Counted from the first letter of the stretch, positions 1 through 9,821 are shown. The stretch: DNA of 64,000 nt from Meandrina meandrites (GCA_963693305.1 OY855903.1:38898251-38962250), one strand, 5' to 3'. Program-made: numbers and translations. The notes: generated from the letters alone by a model not told the origin.

Positions 1-607
1 CACCAAGGATTTTTACTGATGTCATGAAATTGCATGGGAAGTATTCTCGTTTTTTCAGTCCCAGCCTAAAAAACTCTGTCTTCTCTTTGTTCACTTAAAG
101 GCCCGAAACAGCTGTAAATTCTTCCTAACAGCTAAGGTGTTCATAAGAAGGATTGTCTTTCAAAAAACATAACATGTCATCCGCGAACAAAGCAAGTTTT
201 ACTTCTTTTTTTCCAATTTTGATACCCTGGATATGTTTGTTTTGTCTTATGCTGGATGTAAGGATTTCTAAACTTAAAACATTGGGGTATTGTGCTTTTT
301 TGCTTTTTAGCAATGTATAATAGTCGTTTGATTTTTTCATCATAATATTAAAAACATTATTTTTAATTATTAGAGAGGGTGAGGTCGCCAAAGAGGTGTG
401 AGGTATGCTTTTAACTTAAATTCATTCATGGGCCAGAATGACCTCTCCATCCCATTCGTTTTTCTAACATGTTTCCGAGTCTTTTTTTGAGTGAGTTTCT
501 TGTAAGAAGCTAAAGTCTGCCGTCTGCTTTTTGCACCAAGTGAAAATTGTTCTCGTTTTCTTGAAGTTCCCTATGCCCCTCACATTTAGCAAAACTAATT
601 TGCACAT
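1..607 (-). pseudogene. L1/Tx1-type LINE ORF2, internally deleted
   Basis: Relic of a non-LTR retrotransposon ORF2 (endonuclease plus reverse transcriptase) read on the minus strand and running off the window start. The ATG at 605-607 opens an APE-type endonuclease N-terminus: LVLLNVRGIGNFKK, then a FLQETHSKKDSE block. After about 60 residues, with stops near 450 and 425, the sequence jumps near 391-420 directly into the RT domain, where [13 protein letters not shown] is followed by the catalytic LFADDM motif. Downstream RT sequence (VNKEKTEFFRLGLKKREYF) continues in another frame to base 1. The missing endonuclease C-half and RT N-half indicate an internal deletion, and frameshifts show that the copy is dead. 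ORF1 lies upstream at 1159-1890. The LINE type is sure; the clade name is from memory. Confidence 0.85.
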
Positions 608-1158
608 ACTTACACTTATTCATAGAAATGGATAAACTCTGGGATTACAGAAGAAAGCATGAGAATATAAGAAGTTGTATGTGTTAATTAAAAAGCGCTT
701 TGCTGGGCTTCTGTGACGTTTAAATAATAATAAACTAAACTTACTGTTTGGGTTACTTGTAAAATACACGACATATGTCATCAGTACATATAATAAGTGA
801 TAATAAATATTTCCATTACCTTTACTGTACACAACACAGAGCTGGAACAGAAGGAAAGAAAGAAAACTTACCTCATGTTCCATGTCAATATCCATCTACC
901 AGAAACAACCTTCCTAAAGCTCCACCACCACAATCAAATATTAAACAATATCTAGGTGCCTATGAAGTGAGACTTGAAAATGGCAGTTATTTTGTCTATT
1001 TTTATAGTAAAGAAAGAAAATAATTGTCCAATACTCTCAGAGTCTAGACATTAAGCTCAAATATGGTTATACCACAGAAACATTGTCAATTTTGAATAAT
1101 CAAAGTAAATTAAGCCAAAATGAGTCACATTTTAATGTATTTTCCATCAATAAACAGT
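608..1158. other. LINE inter-ORF stretch, no supported gene
   Basis: This lies between ORF1 and ORF2 of the minus-strand LINE. It is AT-rich. A plus-strand open frame at 775-1023 has no recognisable domain. A minus-strand splice-donor-like GTAAGT at about 872 is probably fortuitous. I see no tRNA, repeat array or conserved protein. Confidence 0.4.
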
Positions 1159-1890
1159 TTATCTGGCTCTTTCCATCTGTGCTTTCGTCTTTTGATGTAA
1201 CTCCTTCGGTATGTCTTCGAACATCCTGAAATCGGTCCCTTTGAGTTTACACCCTTGTTTGAAGACACGTTCCTTATGTGAGTATCTCAGGAAGCGTGCA
1301 ATTATAGTGCGGCCGCCACTTGCATTATCGCTGTTTGGTTTTCCCAGCCTGTGCACTCGCTGGAACTCGATACTTTTGGCGTCCTCTCCAACACGTTTTT
1401 CAGAAAGTCTACAAGGACATCTTTAGTCTCATCACTTGAACTTGATGCTGCATTATCGTGAGGCGCTCAAATTTCAGGTTTTCTCTTCAACTATGTTCCT
1501 CTAAATAGAGCATTTTTTGGTTACATTGATTAATTTCATCCTTGCGTTTTTCCAGTTTGCTGTTAAGATCGTTAATGCATTCATCAGTGAATGAGGCATT
1601 TGTTTCCATGTGCGAAACCTTCTTGTCTAATTTCTTGTGTTTACACTTGACAGAGTCGATTTCAGTTTCCATTTGATAAATCTTGCTTTTCAAACTTTTA
1701 ACTGTGGAGTTTAAATCTTCCATTTTTACATCTAAACTGGACAGTCTTGCCAAGATAAGATCCAACTTCTCTCCAAAATCTTCTGTTATTTCGAGGTGGA
1801 CATTAATTTGCCATTGTCCATTGGAGTCGCAGGGTCTGGAGAGTGGATTCTCCTATCCTTTTTTCTTCTGGCGACTCTTCGAGTGAGCTG
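1159..1890 (-). pseudogene. LINE ORF1p (coiled coil + RRM-like domain) relic
   Basis: Minus-strand relic of the RNA-binding ORF1 protein of an L1/Tx1-type LINE. Reading from 1890 downward, EDFGEKLDLILARLSSLDVK leads into a long heptad coiled coil (1765-1487, rich in L/K/E, with MEDLNSTVKSLKSKIYQME). After frameshifted sequence comes the RNA-binding core: EFQRVHRLGKPN, then RTIIARFLRYSHKERVF at 1356-1159. The HRLGK...IIARF signature is typical of L1-like ORF1p, the trimeric RNA chaperone of the retrotransposition particle. Stops and frameshifts between the coiled coil and RRM (1360-1490) make it non-functional. It is in the correct order and strand to pair with the ORF2 relic at 1-607. Confidence 0.8.
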
Positions 1891-1989
1891 TTATGACCAA
1901 ACTTTTTTGGTGTGTAGTGAAGACTGCTCCATAAAAAACCCCCAGAAATATAGGAAAAAGGGCGGCAGTGGATGGAGCTTCGAAAATCA

Positions 1990-2226
1990 TGTCCTCACTT
2001 GACCATGCTCTTCACCAAACATGTTTATTCGTCATAATGTTCTTACTGAGGAATAGTTTCACTGTCTGTTCGAATTGTAGTTCCAAAGGAACTCTAGGGT
2101 TTCAGGGATGTCATGCAGAGCAACACAAAATACTCTAAACATTACTGGATTTTTATCCACCAAGAAAAGCTTCAAGTCTGTGTGGTCTCTGAAGCGATTG
2201 GTGAAGAGCATGGTCAAGTGAGGACA
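1990..2226. repeat. 29-bp perfect inverted repeat with 179-bp loop
   Basis: Bases 1990-2018 (starting TGTCCTCACTTGACC) are the exact reverse complement of 2198-2226 (starting TTGGTGAAGAGCATGG). The match stops abruptly at both outer and inner edges. The loop has no convincing ORF. It could be a local inverted duplication within a decayed transposon, possibly the ISXO2-type element whose transposase fragment begins at about 2421. Confidence 0.7.
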
Positions 2227-2420
2227 AAAGTAACAGCAAAGCAGAGTCTCAGAAGGTCCGTGGGATTTCGGAGCCGTGGAGTGAAGATCACAAAAAAAGC
2301 TACTCTTCTGTGTTCCCGACCATACCAGAGAGACACTTGTCCACCGCCTGATCACCACACATTCAACCTGGAACCGTGATCTACTCTGACCAGTTTGCTC
2401 CACACACCCCACTTAACTAG

Positions 2421-2708
2421 CTCAGATACATTCACTTATCGGAAAACCATTCAAAGAACTTTGTTGATCATGACAGCAGTGCACATGCAAACACCATTGA
2501 AGGCTTGTGGGCTTTAGTGAAGGAAAAGCTTAAGTCCATGTCAGGAACCCTCTACGAGCATCTACCGAGCTACTTCAACGAATTCATTTGGTTCCGGAAC
2601 TTTGGGGGTGACGCACCATTCCCACAGCTACTGCAAGACATCACGACGCATTGGTTGGATCATATATGTTACCTTACCCGGATCATTAATGAGAACTTGT
2701 TTAACTAA
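2421..2708 (+). pseudogene. ISXO2/IS1595-type DDE transposase C-terminal fragment
   Basis: An open plus-strand frame from just after a TAG at 2418-2420 to the stop at 2706-2708 encodes a block typical of the ISXO2-like transposase domain: NHSKNFVDHDSSAHANTIEG, then LWALVKEKLKS and YFNEFIWFRNFG. In the family the N-H-S...NFVD...AHTNTIEG.W segment carries the last part of the DD(E/N/H) catalytic core, and the EF.WR segment closes the domain. Merlin transposons are the animal relatives of IS1595/IS1016. Only about the last 95 residues are recognisable; the first catalytic aspartates were not found upstream. A truncated pseudogene is most likely. No flanking TIRs were identified with certainty. 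Confidence 0.7.
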
Positions 2709-2953
2709 CACTTTGCAGTTTTCTTCTTGTCACTTGGGTATTTTGTAGAATATCAGATTCAACAACAACAAGGTTTATTTGAACTGCAAATTACTAGTAA
2801 CAACTTAAACAATAAATAAATTAAAAATACATACAGTTGCTGGTTACCCAAAATAACTAAAGAGCTAAACTAGTTGGGTGACCACATTTATTAATTTAAA
2901 GTAAATGTTAGGTCAGAAAAAGGCATTTTACATTTTACATACTACATACTTAT

Positions 2954-3180
2954 TTAATTCCATCTATGACTGTAGATTTCTTGCTTAATCATGTCATTGT
3001 CGTGTGTGGCTTGTTCGCGCTCGCACTCATTGATGCATTTGAAAGCCTCTTCGTGATTACTTTTTTTAACCATCACAGTACAGACTCTGCCCATGCTAGC
3101 ATAACACGCTTCTTCAGTAGATGCTCTACTCATCCACATCTGTTCTCCTTCATATTCTACTTCTACCTCCCCCTTTCAGT
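2954..3180 (-). CDS. Possible terminal exon of unidentified gene
   Basis: A minus-strand open frame ends at a TAA (2954-2956). It runs from KGEVEVEYEGEQMWMSR through MGRVCTVMVKKSNHEEAFKC to EIYSHRWN. Its acidic and Cys-containing composition looks coding rather than random, and a possible acceptor (TACTGAAAG) lies at its upstream edge. No family is recognised. An exon-like piece with good splice signals lies upstream at 3460-3519, but the phases do not join directly, so an intermediate exon would be needed or the locus is decayed. Confidence 0.3.
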
Positions 3181-3459
3181 ATTGTGGCTTGTGAAGGCAC
3201 AGTGACCTGCAGGGACAGGACTAACTGAACTAGCTGATAAATGCAATCAATTTGACCAGTTTTAGTTATTGTAGTGAAATGAATTTATACAATTTAGTGA
3301 CAGTTATTTAAAAGCTCATGGCTGAAGCAGGCATGATTAAGTAAACGATTTGTAAAGATTTAAAGTAAAACTGAGAACAGCAATCCTTTGTATAGACTAA
3401 ATCATACTTTCACACACATTTATTGCTGCTTAGATTTGATTTGTTGAAAGTGTACTTAC

Positions 3460-3519
3460 TATTCTCGTCTTCACTGTGTTTGTCAGTCTCTTCCTGCAAT
3501 GACATGGAAGATCCATCTG
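3460..3519 (-). CDS. Possible 60-nt internal exon
   Basis: On the minus strand a pyrimidine/AG acceptor (CTATTTGCAG) precedes a 60-nt open stretch encoding a residue run like DGSSMSLQEETDKHSEDEN, followed by a strong donor (AATA|GTAAGTAC). The acidic, Ser-rich linker-like composition is typical of disordered regions. It may belong with the terminal exon at 2954-3180. Evidence is limited to splice signals and composition. Confidence 0.3.
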
Positions 3520-3529
3520 CTGCAAATAG

Positions 3530-4074
3530 ATGATTTGCATTCATGAGTTATAATTCGCCAGCTGGCTATGTTTGGATACATTCATTTCTTTTTCACATGG
3601 TCTTTTTGAATATTGCTTTGAATTTTACTTACTTGATTTTTGCAAGGCATCCTTTGATATTTTCCCTATACTGCTTCCTGGGCCAGTTTAATTCTCTGTG
3701 CTTAAGTCTAAAAAATAGTTTTAAGTGCAATCAATTCGACCAGTTTCATTTATAGTAGTGAACTATCTTAACAAAATTAAGTCACAGTCAACCCTATCTA
3801 GACCAGCGGGGTGGGGGAATTGCCCGGGCTGACTTTGAAAGTTTATAACTTTTTCAAGAATCAACCAAACGCTGCCAAACTTTGCGAGTTTTCTAAAATT
3901 TATCTGGGAATAAATTAATAGGATATATTGCTGTGTCTGCAACTTGACGTTACCATGGCAACATCATTTTGACAGGCATGTTTTTCCAAATTTGTCATTT
4001 TTGTGTTTCCTTTTATGAAAATTAACTATAATTCAATTATTTTCACCCCTTTGACATTTTGCTTTTCACTGTTT
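3530..4074. other. No supported gene
   Basis: AT-rich sequence before the large repeat at 4075. I see a plus-strand open frame at 3543-3755 without any domain signature and no RNA gene. Confidence 0.4.
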
Positions 4075-6001
4075 TATAGCGGAGCTCCACAGTGGCCCGA
4101 AGGGCCGCAGAGCGGAGCCCCATAGGTTTCGTACGAACATAGAAAATTAGAAAACCATGTGTTTGAGTTTTCATGGTCATCGTGGCAAGCGGCATGGCTT
4201 GCGGGCGCGTGCGCTCTACATACGGAGTTGCCCAAAATGGTGGCCATACTCCAGAAAAAGCTTGACCTGGGCAGGCCTCTTGCATGTTTGATATTGACCA
4301 TCCTCCTTTCGTTGAAAAACACCTATCATAGAAGTTTGTAGGACACTGCGCCTTTTTTTTTTCATGTTGAAAATCAACAAGGGATATTTCATTTCGCCTA
4401 ACACAAATTGATTGGGTGAAAAGGCGGCAAAAGCTCACCGCGGGAATGAAAACTTGTGAAGAAAGTCAGCAGCAGAAAATATTTCTTTGTTATTGCTTTT
4501 ACCCCATCACATCTAAAGTTTTTATACACTTCAGAGATTTTTTCTCACATCAAAAAAAATGATCTGGACATTTCATATCAACTTAAATGAAGCCATTGCA
4601 TGAAAAGGCGGCAAATCTTTGGTACGTTGTTTACCTTTAAGCTGAATGAAAAAAGATGCGAAGAAAGCTGTTGGAGAACTTAAGTTAAGTCTTCGCAAAT
4701 ATTTCTCGCTCTATTTACTCATCTACATCATGGAAACTTGTGCCAAATGATTTAGGACAACCTCGTAGCGCGAAGATCCGAAATAATTGCAGACAGTGAC
4801 TTGAACATTATATATCGGACTACAAGTCAAAAAGAGCGAGGACCAGGGTTAGACCTGCGGATGAGCAAGGCTAAAAATCACTAAATTGAGCTCAAATAAA
4901 AGTGAACTCGGAGCTGATCAAGTTCACTGAAGTGAAGGATAAAAGACTGTTAAAGGCTACACCGATGGAAAGAAAGAAATTGATCTTCGCTGATAATTCA
5001 TATAATTTATGCGTGGTGGTGTTGGAGTGAGCTTACAACGAAACTGCCGTGTTCGTCTCCGATATTTTTATTGGGCTGGTTTGGAAGCTTTGCCCTGCAG
5101 AATTTACAAGCCTTCTCCAATAATAAGGTAACAGACGTAAATGTGTGCACTAAGAGTAAGTCTAATTTTATACTGAGAGAATTATACTTCGTTTTTGAAG
5201 TGTCGGTTTTCAGATCTTCCCGTAAATGTTTATCAAACGTGTTCATGTTTGTACATTTTATACAGATGTCATTGTTTATTAAATATTTCGTTTGGATGAA
5301 CTATTTTCTGTTTTAGTTAGTGGAATTTTAAAAACAAATTATTAACATCAAAATCACGATTTCGGCTCGCTTACATTTGTTTTGTTTTTCTTATCACTAC
5401 TTATCAGTGAGTGTGTTGCGTAAATGAATATTTCGCCGGTTTCGTTGCGAGTTACCTGTGCTTGGCTGAGTGAGTTCAGGCTTCACCTAACGCATATTTA
5501 CTTGCCAGAAATGAAGAAAATTCATTCAGTTCTCTACATGAAATCCTCTTAGCAACAATCATGCAACCAAACTGCAACGAAAGGAAGACAGTTAAAAACA
5601 GTCAAAACATCATTATTGTAAGCTTATTCTAAGTTAGCGTGCACCACTTCCCAAATCACAAACTGCTACAATTCTTACACAAAAACTTCCTTAAAATGAC
5701 TTACATGACCGGCACCATCAATTTGCAGAGTTTGTTTTGCCACGGCGATTTTCTAAGTTGGCCGTGGCGTAAGTTAATTTTGTTTACTTTTAGCAGCGAG
5801 TTTACTTTGTTTTCTGTTTTTGCTTTGAGTTAATTTTCTTGCCCTGATAGTTTTGTAGTAATCAAAACAAGGTCAAGATTCTTTTTACATTGAAAAACTC
5901 ATAAAGGTCCTAGAGGTGTACTAATTTAATAGCGTACAATAACCGTAAAAAGTTTTACAAAGATTTGTTTTGCGCCTACGTGCGTAGGTGAGGAACCCAA
6001 T

Positions 6002-6265
6002 AAAGTGCAGTTTGATGTAATGTATATCAAATGTGATTCATATGTGAACTGCGGATATATATGAAGGTGATATGTGATCTTTGCAGTGAATTTCCAATTA
6101 AAGCAATTGGAATGAAGAAGCCTGAAAAAAACCAGGGCTTCAACGGGATTCGAACCCTGTGACCCCCGCGATACCGGTGCGATGCTCTACCAACTGAGCT
6201 ATGAAGCCACACATTGGGAGCGAGGTGAATTGTGAGTTCATATTTTCCCGTGAAAGTGCAGTTTG
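6002..6265 (-). mobile_element. tRNA-derived SINE with 13-bp target-site duplication
   Basis: The insertion 6015-6252 (238 bp) is flanked by the direct repeat AAAGTGCAGTTTG at 6002-6014 and 6253-6265. Copy B of the host repeat lacks it. On the minus strand it contains, from right to left, about 44 bp of leader, a tRNA-like head (6136-6208) and an AT-rich tail with CATATATGAA-type motifs. RNA polymerase III box A (TAGCTCAGTTGG) and box B (GGTTCGAATCC) are intact. A tRNA head plus long target duplication means LINE-mobilised SINE insertion. Confidence 0.9.
6136..6208 (-). tRNA. tRNA-Thr(GGT)-like head of SINE, probably not a functional tRNA
   Basis: A 73-nt cloverleaf on the minus strand. The acceptor stem GGCTTCA pairs with TGAAGCC, the D arm is GCTC/GAGC, and the T arm has GTTCGAATC. 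The anticodon loop reads CCGGTAT, giving anticodon GGT (Thr), but position 33 is C instead of the near-universal U and the 31-39 pair is A-C. Eukaryotes normally decode ACC with an A34 (inosine) tRNA-Thr. These defects and the flanking target duplication mark it as a SINE head derived from a tRNA-Thr. Confidence 0.75.
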
Positions 6266-6444
6266 TCAATTTCAATTTTAGAGCCGGGTTAACCACAATA
6301 TATTGACGTCGCTTTCGTGAACAAAGTTATGAGAGGTTTTTAAGATATTAAGTTCAACCATGAGCGATTAAAATTTACTTTATACCTATATGGACCACCA
6401 TATAAAGCGGAGAAATATGTGACCTTTCACACGAAAACGTACAC

Positions 6445-6800
6445 TAACGGTTTTCCGTTTCCGAACGGTTTTCCGTTTCCAGACCGTTCAGAAGCCGTTC
6501 GAAATAAATTTGCATCCGTTCGAACGGCTTGGCTATACCGTTCCAAAAAATTTGCATCCGTTCGAACGACTTGGTCAGCTGTTGGTTAAAATCGTCAATC
6601 TGTTCGAACGGTTTGGGAAACCGTTCGCTAAATTTCTCAATCCGTTCAAACGGTTTCGTTAACCGTTTGCTAAATTTCTCAGTCCGTTTGAACGGTTTGG
6701 TCAACCGTTCGCTAAATTTCTCAGGCCGTTCGAATGGTTTAATCAACCGTTTGCAAAATTTCTCAATCCGTTCGAACGGTTTGGTAAACCCTTCGATGAA
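6445..6800. repeat. 42-bp tandem array, variant 1
   Basis: About eight imperfect units of the form CCGTTCGAACGGTTTGG followed by TCAACCGTTCGCTAAATTTC. Each unit has one near-perfect 12-bp palindrome (CCGTTCGAACGG) and one half-site (CCGTTCGC). The first units near 6450-6560 are less regular. The 42-bp period leaves one reading frame open on each strand and so gives false ORFs. Confidence 0.85.
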
Positions 6801-7459
6801 AAGGTCAATTGCCGTTAGAACGGCTTGGTTCAGTTTGGTGATTAGACCGGTGAAATGATCTTTATTAAAAAAGAAGTCTTGTGCCGCTTTGAAAACAAAA
6901 TTCTTATTTTAGGAAGACGAAGTTTTGGGTTTCGGCACGCGTCGGCTTTTTGTTTTGAAACTGCCGCAAAGGTACAGCGGAGAATTTTACTTTTGTTTGG
7001 CACAGTTTGGTGATTCGACCGGTGAAATAGTTCTCATTTAAAGAAGAGTACTTTACTGAAGTTATTTTCTTGCGTCGCTTACAAAAAAGTCTTATCTTAG
7101 AAGACAACAAACTCTTTTGTCCACGTGATCAAATCAGATTGAATGGTGTTGCGTTACAGAGCTGTCAAAACTTATGCAAATTTGGCAAGATCTAAACTGA
7201 ATACTTTGATTGTGTGGCTGCTTAAAACAAAAACAATTGCTGAAATAAAACTACATGTGGAGCAACTACAGAATACATAGCCACTTCGGTTTGACAAAAC
7301 GTTCGAAGGGTTTATGAATTTTATCAAACGGTTTGTCATACCGTTCGAACGACAAGTGTAAATAACAAGTGACTGAGCAGCCTTCGAACGGCTTGGTCAA
7401 TATTCCAAACAGATAGCCATGAACAACTGAAAGCTCCCTTGAAAAAATGATTTCAATCG

Positions 7460-7760
7460 GAAACTTCATAAACCGTTCAAACGTTTTGACAAACTGTTCG
7501 GTAATTTTCATAAACTGTTCGAACGTTTTCACAAACCGTTCGGAAAATTTCATGAACCGTTCGAACGTTTTGGCAAACCATTCCGTAAATTTCATAAACC
7601 GTTCAAACGTTTTGGTAAACCGTTCAGAAAATGTCATAAACCGTTCGAACGTTTTGGCAAACCGTTCGAGAAATTTCATGAACCGTTCGAACGGTTAGCT
7701 TGCCCGTTCGGAATACTTAATAACCTGTTTAGCCGTTCGATGAAACCGTTTCGAACAGCT
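7460..7760. repeat. 42-bp tandem array, variant 2
   Basis: About six units of the form CCGTTCGAACGTTTTGGC followed by AAACCGTTCGGAAAATTTCAT, with 42-bp spacing. It is homologous to the array at 6445-6800 but has a distinct spacer (TTTCATAAA instead of AATTTCTCA). Degenerate CCGTTCGA sites continue to 7800. Confidence 0.85.
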
Positions 7761-7932
7761 TGGTAAACCGTTTGTAGACCGTTCGATAGCCGTTTGTTTC
7801 AGCCGTTAGTGTACGTTTTCACGTGAAAGGTCGCATATAATGTGTACTTATTTGGCAACACTGTAATTAACTCGAGCAAAAAAAATAATAAATGGAAGCT
7901 CCGCTTTTAGGCCTGCCTAAATCTATATATTA

Positions 7933-8418
7933 GATTTTGAGTATTTTTCAGTACTGTTTGGCAGTTTTCTGATGTTTTGGAAGTTTCATTGTGACTGCTT
8001 AAATGTTCTGGAAGATCCCAAAAAGCCTGGTCAGTAGTAAAGGGCGGCGGTTTAAGTAGTAGCCAATCAGAAGTCAGGATTTTTGGAATGAACCAATCAG
8101 AAAGTCGGATTTGGGTCACCTGACCTTTTCGCATATATAATAAGATACGGGAAAGGAAAAACAATGGGATTCAAAGTAATTGAGCATGCAAGCGATCGAA
8201 CTACTTTTGACGTCATGAGTTGCTACTACCTTTGTCACTCAAGGGTGTCACGCATTACAAAAACAGTCACACAAATAAATTTTCAACAACTCTATAATCT
8301 CAAAAAATCCTAATTGTACAAGTTGACACGTATGTTGTACGCTATTTACAAGCAAGGTGTGTGTGTGCATTGTAACGATGAGGGAATGTGCGTATGCGCA
8401 GAAGTGGGAGGGACTTAT
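7933..8418. other. No supported gene
   Basis: AT-rich spacer between the copy-A repeat and the Polinton fragment. A minus-strand open frame at 7907-8164 reads through the repeat end and has no recognisable domain. Confidence 0.4.
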
Positions 8419-9246
8419 TTAGAGTTCGACGTTCATGTCGTCCTGTTCGTCCCAGGCCACATTCAGCTCTCGTAACATTTCCTCCTCTTCCTCATCGTAG
8501 CGTAGGTATCCGTAAGGATACGAAAAGTAATTATTTGGGTCCACAACTCGTTTGTCAAAGACCAACTTGTAGCACTTGATTTCGGTTACTGTTTCTAAAT
8601 GTTTGGTGTTGACATCACGTGTGATCTTGTGCGGGTTGAAGACCGAAATCTCGCATGGTTCTTTTAGTGGGTCAGAAACTTCACGGATGGCGTTTTCTTT
8701 GAGGAGTTCAAAGTTAAGTTGTTCTCGTCCTCACGTATTTAGGGAGAAACCGTGGATCTTACATTCCACTTTACCGCGAGCTGTGCGATACCCATAGTTC
8801 TTGGGGCCAGCGGATGTGAACTCGACGATGTGATCACCATCTTCCAACTCGTCCGTGAATTCGCCTAGGTAATCTCCCAAGGGTAGACTCTTCTGACCTT
8901 CTTGACAGGAATAAATGATCAAATCTGTGTCGAAATAAAGCACTTGGTTGGGTTCCAATTGACTGAGACCCTCTTGGTACAGTTTGAGCCGTGCCCAACA
9001 GGTGGTGAAACAGGCCACAAAGATATTGATATTGACCTGTACTGGGTCAGCATCCTCCACGTCTTTGCACACCACCTCTACCATTTCTGGGCTGATGACG
9101 CGAAGAGTTTGCATTTCACGGGTGGTGTCATTCAAGAGTCTGTGAAACTCGGCAGCCGACGTGAAGGCCCTGACTTGACTTTTGGTACCTTGCTGTCCAT
9201 ACTTTCCCCAAAACGAATTCAGCATCATCCTGGCCAGAGAAATCAA
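8419..9246 (-). pseudogene. Polinton/Maverick protein-primed DNA polymerase B, C-terminal fragment
   Basis: One minus-strand frame of 276 codons interrupted by a single TGA (8731-8733). Family B polymerase motifs of the protein-primed type are visible: motif B-like ARMMLNSFWGKYGQQ at residues 5-19, motif C as YFDTDLIIY (the usual DTDS Ser is Leu), a KNYGY block, and the family-typical aromatic tail YPYGY near the end. In Polintons this enzyme replicates the element from a protein-primed terminus. The exonuclease, TPR1/2 and N-terminal parts are missing, and no integrase, capsid or ATPase gene lies nearby, so this is a truncated relic. The ATG is only the first Met in the open frame; homology probably continued upstream. 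Confidence 0.85.
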
Positions 9247-9821
9247 ACAAAATCAACAATTTCAATACAAGGCCCCACCAGCTTCTACACTGAAGCTTTA
9301 AACACAACCTTGTCTAAACAAAGATGATTTATTTTAATGTTTTATCACTGTACTCTTTTGAAGGCGATAGTGGAAGTTGCAGCCGTAGTTGAAGGTCATG
9401 AGCATCTTTGATGACACCTTATCTTTACTGATAGTTATTGTTTAAGGGCAGAAATAATGGAGTTCCATTGATGAAACTTCTTGGGCCAAATGTACGTGTT
9501 CCACTACAGTGATGATAGATACTAATGATGGTAATGTCAATAACAAAACATTATCGGTAGTAGCCAAAGTGACTGATACTGAACACTATATTTGTGCTAA
9601 AATATTAGCAGGCCTGGACTCATTCACCATCAGTAACATATATTTTATATGTGTAGTTACGTTTTGATAGTGGTATGTTTATTAGTCAAAAACCAAAGTA
9701 GTGCTTTGCTTGGCAAATGATATGCCTTCATTTATAGAAATGGAGTTGTAATAGAATATTTTGCAGAGTTTTCGTATGTTTTCTTTTAAAGGTAGTGTAT
9801 TTTTAGAATAGTTTACTATAT
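9247..9821. other. No supported gene
   Basis: AT-rich spacer between the Polinton fragment and the exon at 9822. No ORF with a domain, no RNA gene and no clear repeat was seen. Confidence 0.4.

Larger units (their letters stand above)
6419..7834. mobile_element. 1,416-bp non-autonomous TIR element filled with 42-bp repeats
   Basis: It starts GTGACCTTTCAC and ends with the inverted partner GTGAAAGGTCGC. The 32-bp TIRs (6419-6450 and 7803-7834) differ at only three positions. ATAT occurs on both sides (6415-6418, 7835-7838) and once at the equivalent empty site, consistent with a 4-bp target duplication. The inside is mostly tandem 42-bp units containing CCGTTCGAACGG palindromes, plus a 6.8-7.45 kb spacer. 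Long open frames here (for example minus 7266-7679) are by-products of the 42-bp (14-codon) periodicity, not genes. Confidence 0.85.
4075..7932 (+). mobile_element. About 2.2-kb interspersed repeat (copy A) carrying two nested insertions
   Basis: Copy A of a repeat whose inverted sister lies at 19,058-21,272. It begins near TATAGCGGAGCTCC, then GGCCCGAAGGGCC and CGGAGCCCCATA, and ends with GCTCCGCTTTTAGGCC followed by CTAAATCTATATATTA. The two copies align throughout, for example at TTGGAAGCTTTGCCCTGCAG, at the GCCCTGATAGTTTTGTAGTA block and at CGTCGCTTTCGT. Copy A is longer because it holds a SINE (6015-6252) and a TIR element (6419-7834), both absent from copy B. The short inverted AGCGGAGCTCC/GGAGCTCCGCT ends suggest a non-autonomous DNA transposon. 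No transposase is encoded and the superfamily is unknown. Confidence 0.8.

Noticed and set aside
775..1023. 82-aa plus-strand ORF as a gene
   Set aside because: It lies between the two ORFs of a minus-strand LINE and has no domain, upstream promoter or splice support.
4159..4438. ORFs on both strands at the start of copy A
   Set aside because: Copy B at 21.0-21.2 kb does not keep these frames, so they are not conserved coding sequence.
6136..6208. Functional tRNA-Thr gene
   Set aside because: C33, an A-C mismatch in the anticodon stem, a 13-bp target duplication and a SINE tail.
6444..7698. Repetitive proteins of 83-137 aa on both strands
   Set aside because: They are open only because the 42-bp repeat is a multiple of three; the TIR element around them is non-coding.
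8731..9246. Mitochondrial linear-plasmid or adenovirus polymerase
   Set aside because: Motif layout and the YPYGY ending fit Polinton polymerases, and the setting is a transposon-rich nuclear region without mitochondrial genes.
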